64,000 nt of DNA from Bretschneidera sinensis (Eukaryota; Streptophyta; Magnoliopsida; Brassicales; Akaniaceae): positions 146,296,125 to 146,360,124 of the forward strand of contig CM043698.1 of NCBI GenBank assembly GCA_023935145.1. The letters run 5' to 3'. How positions within the stretch are numbered: position 1 is the first letter of the stretch; every line of letters starts with the position of its first letter. The translations under genes and the position numbers were made by a program. Below, piece after piece: positions 20,401 through 33,226 of the stretch. The notes below the pieces were generated by a model, which saw only the letters and a program-made list of their open reading frames with translations, was not told the origin of the DNA and made no database searches.

Positions 20401-22829
20401 TGATCTTCTTATTTTTCCTTTTTTTTTCTTTTGATGATTTATAGGGTTTAAGAGGCTTATAAGGAAAAAAGAAGTTAATTTTGACTATTTATTCAAGGGC
20501 TTATAAGGAAAAGAGAATGGACAGAAATTATAGAAACTTCCATCCTAAACGTCAGTCATCATACTTGCAATTGACTTAAACAAAATTATTTGTTGTTTCA
20601 CAACAATATGTGAATCATCCCACAACGAAAGATAATTAAATATTTATCTTTCTTTATATTTTATTATATTAAAAATAACAATTGCTTAACTTTATAGTGT
20701 ACGCTTATAATCAAATTAGACAAACATTCTATGGACCTAAAAAATACATCACATATTTTATACTCTGAGCTAAAGGGCACCCCCAACCTCCATCGGTGGC
20801 TAGTATCATTTTCCATGAAACATAAAAAACTACTTTATCATCAAAAACACATGTTTCATGACTAAAATTATAAAATTTATAATAAAAAATATATTTTTCA
20901 TTATTTTTCCTTTGCAAATTGTCTTTCCTTCTGCAAAGACATTGGAGTAACCATCTCTAATTTTTCATTCTCTCAATTTTTTTTTTCTCTCTTACTAAAT
21001 ATAGCCTTAATGTATGCAATTTTGTTACTTACGTATCAAATTATAAAGTTTCTTCATGCAGAATTTTCAATGTAGATCAAAATTTACATCTCAATGTATA
21101 TCTCAGTTAACTCAAGTATTTTAGTTTATATCATCCAAAAAAGAATATTTTACTTTTGTGGTTATCATTGGTTTTTTTATATAAAAAACTCGAGTTCGAC
21201 ACCCTCTCTTTCAATTAACCAAAAATAATCAATCATAAGTTTTGTTTTGACGGTTGTGATCCATTTAAGTGAATCAAATGGTTAATGGTAACACAATGAG
21301 ATATTCTTGACTGCCCCGAATGCAAAACAAGATTTTTGCACTAGTTGAAAATTTGATTAGTAATTTTTTGGAGATTCACTAGTAATGTCTGTACATATTC
21401 AATTAACATTACCAATAAAAAACTTAAAAATTACCAATAAAGTTTTCACCATGTGCAAAACAAATAAGAATTTTTCCCGTGTAAAAGAACCGATGAAATC
21501 CGGTCGGATTTTAATAAACTGTTTGACCCGGCGTGTAGAAAAACCGTTCGGATTTTAGGAAAAGTTTGAAGTTTAACACCTTCTGTTGGTACAGTCTACC
21601 ACCAGCACACCATCGTTGGCACCTGAGCTGAGACTCCATCGTCAGCCCAGCTGGTGCACCTCTCTTCTCTTTCTCTTTCTCTCTTTCAATTTATGTAACT
21701 CTGAATTTTTATGAATAAATTGTAATTTTCAAATCTATAAATTGTGAGACTTTGATGTTTCTTTATTTTGAGTGAATTGAGTTCGTTTTGTTGCAAATTT
21801 TGGATCATTTGACAATAAATTTCTTTGGGTTTTCTTATATTATCTATTTCTCAATGGATTTGGTTTTCTACTCTTCTTCAAGCCTCTGTGATGCTGTGTG
21901 GGCATTCTTGATTGCTCGATTTGTGATTGGTTTTGTGAGACAAGAAACTGCTTTCGTTTGTTTTGTGATTGCTTTTCTTATCATCTTCTTTGCAAATAAT
22001 GAGAAGAGAAACGTTAATACTTATAACCTTTTGTTGATTCCCATGCTTAGCAATGGCAGCAAAGTAGTATGAACTTTGGTAGTTGACCTGAAAGTCTTTC
22101 TTATTAGTCAATGGCAGCCATTGCCTCAACAATTCACAATTATGACAGTCATTTTCAAGTCTGAATAATCCATTTAGATACTCTATTTTTTTTTTTTTTG
22201 AGAACCATCATTTAGATTCTTGATTAATGTGTTATCCTAGATTCCTAGTAAATGCTCATATGTACTGTAATCTGCATATATCTCAAATTAAGCTTTATAT
22301 CTAAAAAATAACCAGCAATTAGCTAACTTCATCAAGTTGTTTGTGCAAATATGGACGTTGAATCATTTTTGGCAACCCTTGCAGATCTTTTGGGAAAGTT
22401 AAGCTCTTTAGCATTCCAACAGATAGGTTTGACATGGGTTTCCAGATGGGAGCTGAAAAATCTTGAAAACACGTTGTCTACAATCAGAGCTGTTCTTTTG
22501 GATGCAGAGGAGCAACAGGGGAAGAACCATGAGTTACGCGAAGCTGGATGGTAAAAAGTTTTTACTTGTTCTGGATGATGTGTGGACTGATAATCGTGTC
22601 AAGTGGATTGAGTTTAGAGATCTTTTAGTTGGTGGTGCCATGGGAAGTAAAATTATTGTGACTACACGTAGTCCTTTAGTTGCTTCCATTGTGGGCACTG
22701 TTTCAGCACACAACTAATGTGGTCTTTCTCATAAGGCTTGCCTGTCTATGTTCTTGAATGGGCATTTAATGGTGGACAGGAGAAGCAGTATCCACATCTT
22801 GTTGAGATTGGAAATGAAATCGTGATGAT
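17473..22829. repeat. 5.7 kb segmental duplication, left unit
   Basis: From the GGCGATTTCAACTCTCC phrase onward this matches 23101-28523 nearly base for base, with small indels. Most of it (17473-22350) is non-coding and AT-rich: C/T-rich stretches at 18430-18660, a TAG trinucleotide run near 19140, and a CT-rich leader at about 21660-21690 that probably belongs to the CNL promoter region. The left unit ends abruptly inside the CNL coding sequence at about 22829, where a 575-bp-type repeat takes over. Confidence 0.92.
22351..22829 (+). pseudogene. CNL resistance gene 5' fragment lacking the P-loop, left unit
   Basis: It starts MDVESFLATLADLLGKLSSL and keeps the first part of an Rx-type coiled coil ([10 protein letters not shown]). 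At about 22550 it jumps, in a different frame, to the kinase-2 region [14 protein letters not shown] followed by GSKIIVTTR. The second half of the coiled coil, the P-loop and RNBS-A are gone, so nucleotide binding is impossible. It has a further stop after SAHN (about 22716) and a one-base loss near 22757 relative to the right unit. It ends at the duplication junction. The same internal deletion is present in the right unit, so the deletion is older than the duplication. Confidence 0.9.
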
Positions 22830-22837
22830 CAATACAC

Positions 22838-25800
22838 TTAATCAATGTTTTTGAAATTCTTCATGAACTTGAGTTCTGTTTGAGATTGAAAATCTTAACA
22901 AACAAGCTTGATGATCAATACACTACTTGATTCGACCCGACTCATTTACACGCCTGTGCAAGGAGTATAAGGTCAAACTAGAAACTACTTGTTTGTATAA
23001 AGTTGTTGGTAAAAATATATTCTCTAATCACAAAATGACATGTGAAACCTTCTAGAAAAACTAGCTTAAGTGCATAGAGTAAAAATTGCGCTAAACCTTT
23101 AGGCGATTTCAACTCTCCATTTATTCACCAATCTATAATCCGAATCATAGCATTGATGACACTTTCTCACCTCTCCAATATATAAAAGAGGGCATATTAT
23201 TATAATCCAGGTTTTAAATCACTTTTTTAAACTCTTTAAATAAAATTATTCTCTTAATTTATAGACTAACTTGAGTGTCAAAGTGTCTGTTCGCAGGAGT
23301 TGAGTCAAAAATTTAATTTTGGAGGGGCCCAAGCTAGTATTGTAAAAATGAAATAGTTACTTGTAATAAAATTTTAACATTTCAAATAAGATATATAATG
23401 CATGGTTTTAAATACTAAAAGAGGAATTGTGTTAAAAGCTAGTTAGTGTATGTATATATGTTTATGTTATATATTTTTTTTAATATTGTGGGCATGGAGA
23501 TCTAAATTAAACACGAGATATACTCTCACAATGGAGAAAGTGTGACTATTAGCCTATTTTGACAATAATAATATGAAAACAATCACTCATTTAAATTTAT
23601 GATAATTATAAAAAAATAGTAATTAGTATAGGATACGATAAAATTCAATATTTATAATTTAGTTAATAATATTGGTACTTTTTCAGTGTCAAGTTTTCTC
23701 TTAATTAAGTCACAAAACGAAAAAAAGAGAAAGAATAGAAATCGAGGACTAAAAAGCATAATTTTTCTAAGAAATGATGAAAAATATAATAACTATTCAA
23801 AAATCACTAGAGTAAAAATATTTATAGAAAGTGATTGAAAATCTTATATCTTGATTTTTATAAAGATTGAAAATCTTACACTGCTTGCGTCAAGTTAATT
23901 GCTCAAGTGTTTAACAACAAAGGGATTAGTTAATTTTAATGCTTTAGGAGAATATATCAATACCATTAATAAAATCGTAACCTTTGGTGTCCACTCTTCA
24001 AAATGTCTCATAAATCTCTACTTAAATATATAAATCAAATATTTAAATAAGGTTATATATGTAACTCAATTTATTCCAATTTTCCACGTCTTTCTCCCAT
24101 ATTTTTCTCTCCCACTATATCATTTTCATACTTAACTTCTCCACTTTCCTTATCTCTCTTATCTTCAACTCATTTTTTTCTTTCACACTATCTCACTCAG
24201 ACTTAATTTCTCCACTCTCATTATCTCTCTTATTTTCAACTCATATTGATTTTCTCCGTTCCTCTTTATCTTCTCAACATTTTTAATTGTTCTTATTTCT
24301 TTTTGGTGATTTTAACCAGATTGTTCTTCTTTTGGGGTTTCCTTGCAGGTTTATTTTTCTAATGGAGAATATGTGACCATTATGCTTAGTATGTTTATAG
24401 GCAATAAGATAATTGTTAGCATATTGTTTTATCACATAAAAGAGCAGATCAGCACACACGTACCGTGTGTTGAGATGCTAGTACAAGTTATTGGTTACAT
24501 CCAAATCAAAATACTTATTTTTAAATTTTTAGTTATTTACTATATTATGATTTAATATAATATGAATATAAAATACTCTCGCTTAATTGATATCACTTCA
24601 AGCGTTATTTAATCAATCATTCATATTTTTTTAATGGAAAGTGTTAAGATTTTGGCTCAATTCACCACGACGAGGACTTTTAATTTGGGAAAAGTAGTTT
24701 GCTATTTAATAGTTGGTTGTTCTAATAGAAGTGATAGTAGTTTCCTATTAGATTGTTGCTTGTACAAGTAGTAGTAGTAGTAGTCTATTATGATACTTTT
24801 GTTCTTTTACTAATAGCATTGGAAAAACATCCTCTATATAAAAGGGTTATAGAGAAGTTTTGAGACACTCATAATTCCAATATACATTGTAAATAAGAGC
24901 GGTTTACTACTAGAGCTAGGATGAGAGTTTTGGGTGTATTGAGTTTTGAGTTGTTAAGTAGAGAGACCACTTACAATTAGAGTTAAGTTGACAGCTTTGG
25001 TTGTATTGAAGCTTTTGAGTGGTGAGCCAGTGAGAGTTTAGCAATTTTACTCTTCCTAAAGTTGTAACTGAAGATGAATAAAATTCTGGATTTGTTGGTG
25101 GATGTAAAAAAAAAGGTTGTTGAATCACATTAATTCTTGGTGTTATTACTTTTTATTTTATTTGTTTATTTAATTACTGTGATTGTGTTTTTTACCTAAA
25201 ATTTAAGTAAATAGATTTGAAAATAAAATCCCAAGAGAAAGTGATTGTTTTTAACATTACTCAATGTTAAAAAAAAAAAAAAAAACATATGTGAGGTTTT
25301 TGTATTGAACATATCTAAGAGTCACACAATTTATATGTCATTGTTGTTTCTCTTTTTAAACCTTAAATGCGGTAGATTTAGAAGACTGCAACTGACATTG
25401 TGGGGGGCATTAAGAGATATACTCCCCCATTTTAACTGTTTGTATTTATATAGTAAAAGGATTTATATAGCTTTAGGCTCCCTCCCTCCACCTCTGGATG
25501 TTTGGATAAACTCTGACCCGTACTTAGAGCTCTAGTTTTCTTAGCAGGTATCTTCAATCTTTCATGTACTTATTATAGCCTCATGAGAGACAAAGGACCA
25601 AGGAGCAAGGCCTTAGCCTCTCTACTAATAGCCTCATGAGAGACTAAGGACCAAGTAACAAGGCATTAGCCTCTCTAGTAACCAATAGTTACCTTCTTTA
25701 GTGAAGAAATTCTTATTTATAGTTGGTGAAAATGTTGTATAGCTACTATTTATGTTACCAGTAAAGTTACTTAATCAATAAAGTTTTCACTTTATGTGTA

Positions 25801-28523
25801 AATGATGTTTTACCCCATAGGCAAGAAAGAACTTATTCTCTTGATGACTTGATCACATTTTGAGCATTAACTGCAGGGTCATGCCTGGTTGGTGGAGAAG
25901 AAGAATGTGCAATATTTATTGTTAATAACCGATAAATTTGATATTGTTAATCGGTACAAGAATCCTTATAGATATTAGTATTTCAGTTAATTTTGCTTTT
26001 AATTTCTCTTAAATTCTTTACAAAACCTTTTATGATGATAACAAAAAAAAAATTATAACTTATTTTATAATAATGACTAAAAAGCATTCATCTTAATTTT
26101 GCTAGTTGAATTTGACTTAATAAACTTTTGACATTTTTTTTATTTTAATTTATTTTGCCGCATTCATCATAGCAAGAGTACTATCATATCTGATCTTCTT
26201 ATTTTTCCTATTTTCTTTTTTTGATGATTTATAGGGTTTAAGAGGCTTATAAGGAAAAAGGAAGTTAATTTTGACTATTTATTTAAGGGCTTATAAGGAA
26301 AAGAGAATGGACAGAAATTCTAGAAACTTCCATCCTAAACGTCACTCATCATACTTGCAATTGACGTTAACAAAATTATTTGTTTCACAACAATATTTGA
26401 ATCATCCCACGTCGAAAGATAATTAATATTGATCTCCTTTATATATTATTATATTAAATATAACAATAACGTTCTATGAACATAAAAAATACATCGCATA
26501 CTTTATACTCCGAGCTAAAGGGTACCCCCACCTGGGTAGTATCATCTTCCAAGAAGCAAAAAAAACTATTTTATCATAAAAAAAAACACGTGTTTCATCA
26601 CTAAAATTTATAATAAAAAATATATTTTTACGACTGCAAATTGTCTTTCCTTCTACAAAGACATTGGAGTAACCATCTCTAATTTTTTATTCTCTCAATT
26701 TTTTTCTCTCTTACTAAATATAGCCTTAATGTTTGCAATTTTGTTACTTGCGTATCAAATTATAAAGTTTCTTCATGCAGAATTTTCAATGTAAATCAAA
26801 AGGTACATCTCAATTTATATCTCAGTTAACTCGAGTATTTTAGTTTATATAATCCAAAAAAAAATATTTTACTTTAGTGGTTATTATTGATTTTTTTTAT
26901 GTAAAAAACTCGAGTTCGACACTCTCTCTTTCAATTAACCAAAAATAATCAATCATGAGTTTTGTTTTGATGGTTGTGATCCATTTAAGTGAATCAAATG
27001 GTTAATGGTAACACAATGAGATATTCTTGACTGCACTGGATGCAAAACAAGATTTTTGCACTAGATGAAAATTTGATTGGTAATTTTTTGGAGATTCACT
27101 AGTAATGTCTGTACATATTCAATTAATATTACCAATAAAAAACTTAAAAATTACTAATCAAGGTTTCACCCCCTACAAAACAAGTAAGAATTTTTCCCCG
27201 ATGAAATGCAGTCGGATTTTAATAAACCGTTTGACCCGGCGTGTAGTAAAACCGTTCGGATTTTAGGAAAAGTTTGAATTTTAACACCTTCTGTCGGTAC
27301 CGTCTACCACCAGCACACCATCGTTGGCACCTGAGCTGAGACTCCACCGTCGGCCCAGCTGGTGCACCTCTCTTCTCTTTCTCTCTCTCTTTCAATTTAT
27401 GTAACTGTGAATTTTTATGAATAAATTATAATTTTCAAATCTATAAATTGTGAGACTTTGTTGTTTCTTTATTTTGAGTGAATTGAGTTCGTTTTGTTGC
27501 AAATTTTGGATCATTTGACAATAAATTTCTTTGGGTTTTCTTATATTATCTATTTCTCAATGGATTTGGTTTTCTGCTCTTCTTCAAGCCTCTGTGATGC
27601 TGTGTAGGCATTCTTGATTGCTCGATTTGTGATTGGTTTTCTGAGACAAGAAACTGCTTTTGTTTGTTTTGTGATTGCTTTTCTTATCTTCTTCTTTCCA
27701 AATAATGAGAAGAGAAACGTTAATACTTATAACCTTTTGTTGATTCCCATGCTTAGCAATGGCAGCAAAGTAGTATGAACTTTGGTAATTGACCTGAAAG
27801 TCTTTCTCATTAGTCAATGGCAGCCATTGCCTCAACAATTCACAATTATGACAGTCATTTTCAAGTCTGAATAATCCATTTAGATACTCTTTTTTTTTTT
27901 TTTTTGAGAACCATTCATTTAGATTCTTGATTAATGTGTTATCCTAGATTCCTAGTAAATGCTCATATGTACTGTGATCTGCATATATCTCAAATTAAGC
28001 TTTATATCTAAAAAATAACCAGCAATTAGATAACTTCATCAAGTTGTTTGTGCAAATATGGACGTTGAATCATTTTTGGCAACCCTTGCCGATCTTTTGG
28101 GAAAGTTAAGCTCTTTAGCATTCCAACAGATAGCTTTGGAATGGGTTTCCAGACGGGAGCTGAAAAATCTTGAAAACACGTTGTGTACAATCAGAGCTGT
28201 TCTTTTGGATGCAGAGGAGCAACAGGGGAAGAACCATGAGCTACACGAAGCTGGATGGTAAAAAGTTTTTACTTGTTCTGGATGATATGTGGAACGATAA
28301 TCGTGTCAAGTGGATTGAGTTTAGAGATCTTTTAGTTGGTGGTGCCATGGGAAGTAAAATTATTGTGACTACACGTAGTCCTTTAGTTACTTCCATTGTG
28401 GGTACTGTTTCAGCACACAAATTATTCGGTCTTTCTCATAGGGCTTGCCTGTCTATGTTCTTGAAATGGGCATTTAATGGTGGACAGGAGAAGCAGTATC
28501 CACATCTTGTTGAGATTGGAAAT
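22838..28523. repeat. 5.7 kb segmental duplication, right unit
   Basis: This begins with a partial 575-bp-type repeat (22838-23100) and then follows the left unit. The right unit has an additional tandem doubling of an approximately 60-base AGCCTCATGAGAGAC phrase at 25580-25680, absent from the left unit (one copy near 19868). Homology ends near 28523, after which only the right unit has the rest of the CNL gene. Confidence 0.92.
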
Positions 28524-30019
28524 GAAATCGTGAAAAAATGTGGGGGGGGGGGATTCCTTTAGCTGTAAGGACCTTAGGGAGTCCGCTTTATTCGACGACT
28601 GATGAACGAGAGTGATTGCTTATAAGAGATAATGAGATTTGGAAATTGAAACAAAAGAAGAATGATATCTTACCAGTACTGAAATTGATCTCTCATCAAG
28701 TGCCATCTTACTTGAAGCAATGTTTTGCTTTTTACTCAAACTTCCCAGAGAATTACATTTTTTTTTATAGTTTTGAAATGATTCAATTTTGGATGGCTCA
28801 TGGGCTTCTTCAGCCTGCTGATGGAAATCAAGAGCCAGAAGATATTGGGATGCGCTACATGAAGGAACTATGGTCAAGATCTTTCTTTCAGGATGTTGAG
28901 GACAATTTTTTCTTTTTTACTTGTAAAATGCATGATTTCATACACGATCTTGCATTATCAGTGGCATAAAATGAGTGTGCCACTCTAAGATTTCTTGCTC
29001 AAAATGTTCCTGAGAAAGTTAGTCATTTGTCGTTTTCTGATACTAATTTGCCAGATCAGAAACCTCCGAAATTCTTAAACAAGCTTGAAAAAGTACGAAC
29101 CATTTTTTTCCCAATCAGAGGAGTCGGGCCTGCTAGCAAATCCTTCATTGAAACATGCATATGCACATTTAAGTACCTACGCGTGCTAAATCTAAGTGAT
29201 TCATGTCTAGAGGAGTTGCCAAGTTCAATTGGTACATTGAAGCACTTGAGGTATCTTGATCTGCATAATAATTTCCAAATGAAGAAATTTCCTGATTCAA
29301 TATGCCAGCTGCAAAATTTACAGACATTAAGGCTTGAAGAATGTGAGCAACTCCAAGAAATTCCCCGTGATATAGGAAAGTTGACAAAATTAAGATTCCT
29401 AGAGATAACCACAAAATAGATGTCTATGCCAAATGGAATGAAATACTTGAGTTCTCTTCGGTTTTTGTCTTTTTTCGAATGTGGCAATTTAAAATATTTG
29501 TTCGAGGAGATGCAACACCTGACATCCCTTCGGACTTTGGTGCTTGCTTCTTGTGGAAGTTTTATCTGCTTGCCTCAAAGTATGAAATACTTGACTGCAT
29601 TAGAGACTTTGGTGATTGGTGATTGCTGGAAGATTAATCTGATTGAAGGGCAAGACACGGAAGACCTCAAGTTGAACCTTCGTTCATTGCTGATTGGGGA
29701 ACTACCACAGCTGGTGACTTTGCCTCAATGGCTTCATGGGTCTGCCAAAAATTTACAGTATTTGTATATCGACGATTGTCCTAACTTGACGGCATTGCCT
29801 GAATGGTTGCAAGATTTTGCATTGCTTCAAAAACTTGAGATCCTAAGATGTCCAAAGTTATTTTCTCTTCCAGAGGGGATGCATTGCCTAAGTGCCTTGA
29901 AAGAATTTAAGATTGGACTCTGCCCTACATTAAGAGAAAGCTGCGAGCCAGTAATAGGAGAGGACTGGTTGAAGATAGCTCATGTACCAGAAATTTATCT
30001 TGACGGTGTCAAAGTTTGA
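28058..30019 (+). pseudogene. CNL (RGA-like) resistance pseudogene lacking the P-loop, right unit
   Basis: The coiled-coil start MDVESFLATLADLLGKL is joined out of frame at about 28256 to kinase-2 [14 protein letters not shown], losing the P-loop. It then reads [17 protein letters not shown], the LKQCFAFYSNFPENY region (RNBS-D), FWMAHGLLQPADGN, KMHDFIHDLALSVA (MHD intact) and about ten LRRs such as LRYLDLHNNFQMKKFP and LPQWLHGSAKNLQ. It ends GEDWLKIAHVPEIYLDG. Disabling changes: a G10 run at 28541-28550 with a frameshift, a stop before IRDNEIWKLKQ (about 28617), TAA after LALSVA (28967) and TAG after LEITTK (29417). It is shorter than a full CNL by the deleted P-loop segment. Confidence 0.92.
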
Positions 30020-30033
30020 TCAACTGCTGTCCA

Positions 30034-30256
30034 ACGCTGATAAACAAATCAGACAATATTTACCACACTAAATGGAAGATAAAACAAGTGTTCTTTCTTC
30101 AGATCTTTTGTTTGGAACCAGCTCTCAGTCTCCATCTTATGGATAAAATTTCCTTCTGTGGAGTATATAATCTTGCAAGGACCATCATGAAGCAATGGAG
30201 GCTTCCCTTCCTTGTAGACAAAGATTTTGAACTGCTTTTCCATTTCCAAGTAGCTC
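30034..30256 (-). pseudogene. exostosin (GT47) fragment, copy C
   Basis: It starts at the same acceptor as copy B and codes SYLEMEKQFKIFVYKEGKPP, DGPCKIIYSTEGNFIHKMET and KEHLFYLPFSVVNIV, then hits a stop. It is cut at about 30034, only 15 bases beyond the CNL stop codon on the opposite strand. The HLFYLPFSVV text is closer to the family consensus than copy B. No other exons are present. Confidence 0.85.
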
Positions 30257-30788
30257 CTACAAGTGCAAAGAACAAGTAACTCTGGAATTAGAGATGCAAA
30301 TATGCAATTATATAAAAAGCATTCACCATGCCACCCTCCTAAACTGGAGATAACTTCTTAAGGATCTATTTCTTTCCTCTTACTTTTTCACTCTACCAAT
30401 GATAGCCTAAGATAAAGAACTGCAACTGGCCAGACTGGCTGCAAATGGATAAAAACATGAGAAAGGCAAATGTTATTCAACCGACCATACATAGAAAAAC
30501 AGAATAAAAAACTGCCCTTACTCTTTATCCCAACCAAAATAAAGACAGATGAAGGATGATGACCAGGGTGCTAGCAGCATCAGTTATGATGAGGACCCTT
30601 TAGCTCTCTTTTCCTCTCCTTTATAAAATCTCAGAGGACCACTTGAGCTTTATAAAAGCTGCTATTTTCTAATATATCCATTTTGAGGCATGCTTCAATT
30701 ACAGAAATTGTGGACTGATTCGACTGAACAATTTAAACTACGAACTACTTCAATACAACAGATTTACCTTGTAGCAAGGGCAAACAAT
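30034..30788. repeat. segment shared with 8100-8848 (exostosin exon and intron)
   Basis: The two segments align in the same orientation from inside the exostosin exon through the upstream intron, with a few indels. They part after the GTAGCAAG phrase at about 30780 and 8840. The match places an exostosin fragment beside each CNL of the window. Confidence 0.85.
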
Positions 30789-30970
30789 GACTATTTTTCT
30801 GCAACATCATTAATACTCAATATATTATATAAATGAATTAAACTAGTTTTTTCTAGACAGTCAAGTGTCAAAACAAGGGTAATGCAAAAAAAGTGCCTTT
30901 AAATTATGAAAGATGGAAATAAAAAGAACCTCTCTGGTTCTCCAGTAGGATTGCATAGAAGGTGCCTTAT

Positions 30971-31140
30971 TAATACTCTATATGTACTGAGCGCACATTA
31001 TAACAAGAGATTTGGGAGGTTGATTATAGTGAAACTTCTAACAATACGTAACTCTATTTTGGGTGAACTTGGATATATCGTGTCTTATTATTTTTTTTCT
31101 ATTATTATTCGTGTGATTGGCAGGTCTCAAATCGTTCAAA
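30971..31140. repeat. LTR-like fragment, copy 1
   Basis: It shares an ordered series of words with 61983-62143: ATGTACTGAGCGC, AGAGATTTG, GAGGTTGATTATAGT, GGGTGAA and TTCGTGTGATTGRCAG. The text resembles the 3' part of a copia-type LTR, but no element body is attached, so the assignment is tentative. Confidence 0.5.
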
Positions 31141-31165
31141 TCAAAGATTTGAAGGAAAAAAGTGT

Positions 31166-32170
31166 TGACCATGGTCAGTGACTTATGAGATTTTGATCTT
31201 GTCAATGAGATGGATAAATTCTTCATGTAAATTTTAGTTTTAGAGCAGAAATTATATATATAGAGAGAGAGAGAGCCATATATGCACACAAGAAAAATAT
31301 TGGAATTATCTGTTGACATAATTGCATTGAATGCGGAATGATCTCAATTATAAAGATATATTTTTCTAAAAAAATTTCAATGGATTCAGCTTTTATTTTT
31401 TCTTTTTATATCATTCGCGAGGAAAATCTAATCAGAATCTTTCTTCTATTATCTAAAATGACAACTAACCAATATTAATATATCCTCCAAAATTTGGCAA
31501 GAAACTGAGAAAGTGCCGGAGAGAAACAAGTTGGAAAGTCTATCAAAAAATTAATAACCCAAATATATAATTTAGGACTGCACTTGAATGATAAATCCAA
31601 AGCATAAGCTTTTATGTCCATCAATATATATAAATATGTTTGGGGTGACACGCTTGTACATGAATCTCAACAAATTTGTTGGAAAGACTTCAGTAAGTCA
31701 TTTTTCATTTATTTTTCGTTAGAGTGGTAATATCATGGATCCAGTTTTGTGGGAGTTACTACAGAATCGAGAAAGTCTATTAGTAATCATGGAGAAATTG
31801 AGTAATAGCTTCAATATTTATTTTTTGGCTTAATTACAAAAAATATCATGTGATTAACTACATTTTCCAAAAAATACCCCAAGATTTTTTTTGTGGTAAA
31901 AAAATATCTTGTGGTTGACTCAATTTTCAAAAGACCCTAAGAATTTTTTGGTAGTAAAAAATACCTTGTGGTATATTTTTGTTAGCAAAAAATACTCCGG
32001 TATGTTTCCATTAGCTAAAAATACCTTGTGATATATTTCTTTTAGTCGACCGCAGAGTATTTTTTGCTAACAAAAATATACCACAGGGTATTTTGTGTCA
32101 CAAAATAAATCAGGGATATTTTTTGAAAATACATTCAACTATATGATATTTTTTTTTTGTTGTAATTTTT
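31166..32170. repeat. dispersed ~1 kb repeat, copy 1, with foldback tail
   Basis: It matches 35492-36460 in the same orientation from GACCATGGTCAGTGACTTAT onward. The last part, about 31834-32170, is a foldback element: its left end TTAATTACAAAAAATATCAT and the reverse complement of its right end (about 32130-32168) share the same ordered phrases. It contains several imperfect repeats of an AAAAATACCTTGTGGTA phrase. No coding capacity. Confidence 0.8.
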
Positions 32171-32929
32171 GGAGTTTATCTTACAGAAGAAAGATAAATA
32201 ATTTTTGGGGTTTATCAAAATTGCACCTTTGATTCAAATATCGAATTGCACCATGTTCTTTTAGTTGCGTCAATGAACAGCCTATCATTTGAGATAATAC
32301 AAAATAGGAACCTGCCATTAATATTACTCACACTTGCGGCACATGTTGATTCTCGCAGGTGTGAACCCAAGGGATAAAATGGTTTAATGCAATTTTTCTT
32401 CACAAAAGACTATATATATGAGCACAGTGAGGGAGGTCTGTAATTACATAGATATTTTGTGCTATTGTGCCTTTTCAGTGGTTTCTATCTGTTGTACGAA
32501 TCAGTCTCCTTTGTTTTTTGTCCCCTGGGGTAAACTAAAGCCAAATTAAATCAACAGGTATGGCCTTATGCATTAATTCATTTTGGTCTTCAGATTCACA
32601 CGTGCAGCAATGCTAACGGTAGGGTCATATTTGGTGTTACCTCAAATGGAAGGGTTTTAATTGACGCAATTTAAAGAACAAGGTGCAATTTTGATAAAAC
32701 CCCATACTTTTTGGTAGTAAATCTCCTTATTAATACCCAGCAAGTAAACCTAAGATGAAGTATAATTCTCATAATGCTGCAACTTTGCAATTGCCAATCA
32801 GAGACGTTTGTCATTATCCTCAGAAGTTGGAAGTTGGCGTTTTCATGTTTGATTGGCATGCAGTTGTTATCTTTTAATCCCCTCTTTTAGATTTAATATC
32901 TAATCATTGTATGTCATGTTTGGCTGCAG
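32171..32929. other. non-coding, no gene recognised
   Basis: AT-rich sequence. The phrases GCACCTTTGATTCAAATA at 32222 and AAGGTGCAATTTTGATAAAAC near 32680, in opposite orientation, suggest the ends of another foldback element (about 32190-32710). I could not define target duplications. Confidence 0.4.
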
Positions 32930-33226
32930 CATTTTGAGGACTATGTTGTAGGCCATTTTTACAACCGTTCTCATGATATTTTGGCTGCGTACAAAGTATA
33001 CATGGACGGTGCTCCTGTGGGATGTCTGGTCAAAGGTGGGGTTCAGGACGTAGAGGAGGATGGCAAGAGCTGCTCACAGGGTTTTAAGGATTCTGTGGCA
33101 GGATACATTGGTATGCTTGTGAAAGAATTCTCTCAAATTGGAGTTAAGGACACTGATAAATACCTTAACAACAAAAAAGGGGGAACAATCAAGTGGCTTA
33201 TATGTCTAAGGCTTCAATATGAATGA
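32930..33226 (+). pseudogene. PHO2/UBC24-like E2 conjugase, orphan C-terminal exon
   Basis: After a good acceptor (TTTGGCTGCAG) the frame codes HFEDYVVGHFYNRSHDIL, YKVYMDGAPVGCLVKGGVQD, a DGKSCSQGFKD segment and VKEFSQIGVKD. This resembles the extreme C-terminus of plant UBC24 (PHO2), the large E2 that restrains phosphate uptake by turning over phosphate transporters and PHF1. The ubiquitin-conjugating domain with its catalytic cysteine, which lies upstream in such proteins, is not found in the preceding kilobases. It is therefore an isolated exon. The tail KKGGTIKWLICLRLQYE is not family-like. Family assignment is from memory of the C-terminal text. Confidence 0.6.

Noticed and set aside
21788..22132. 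Open frames of 94 and 84 codons upstream of the left CNL fragment, the minus-strand one also present upstream of the right
   Set aside because: They overlap on opposite strands, lie in the presumed CNL leader, and the plus-strand frame is interrupted in the right unit (a TAG near 27605). They look like chance frames in duplicated DNA.
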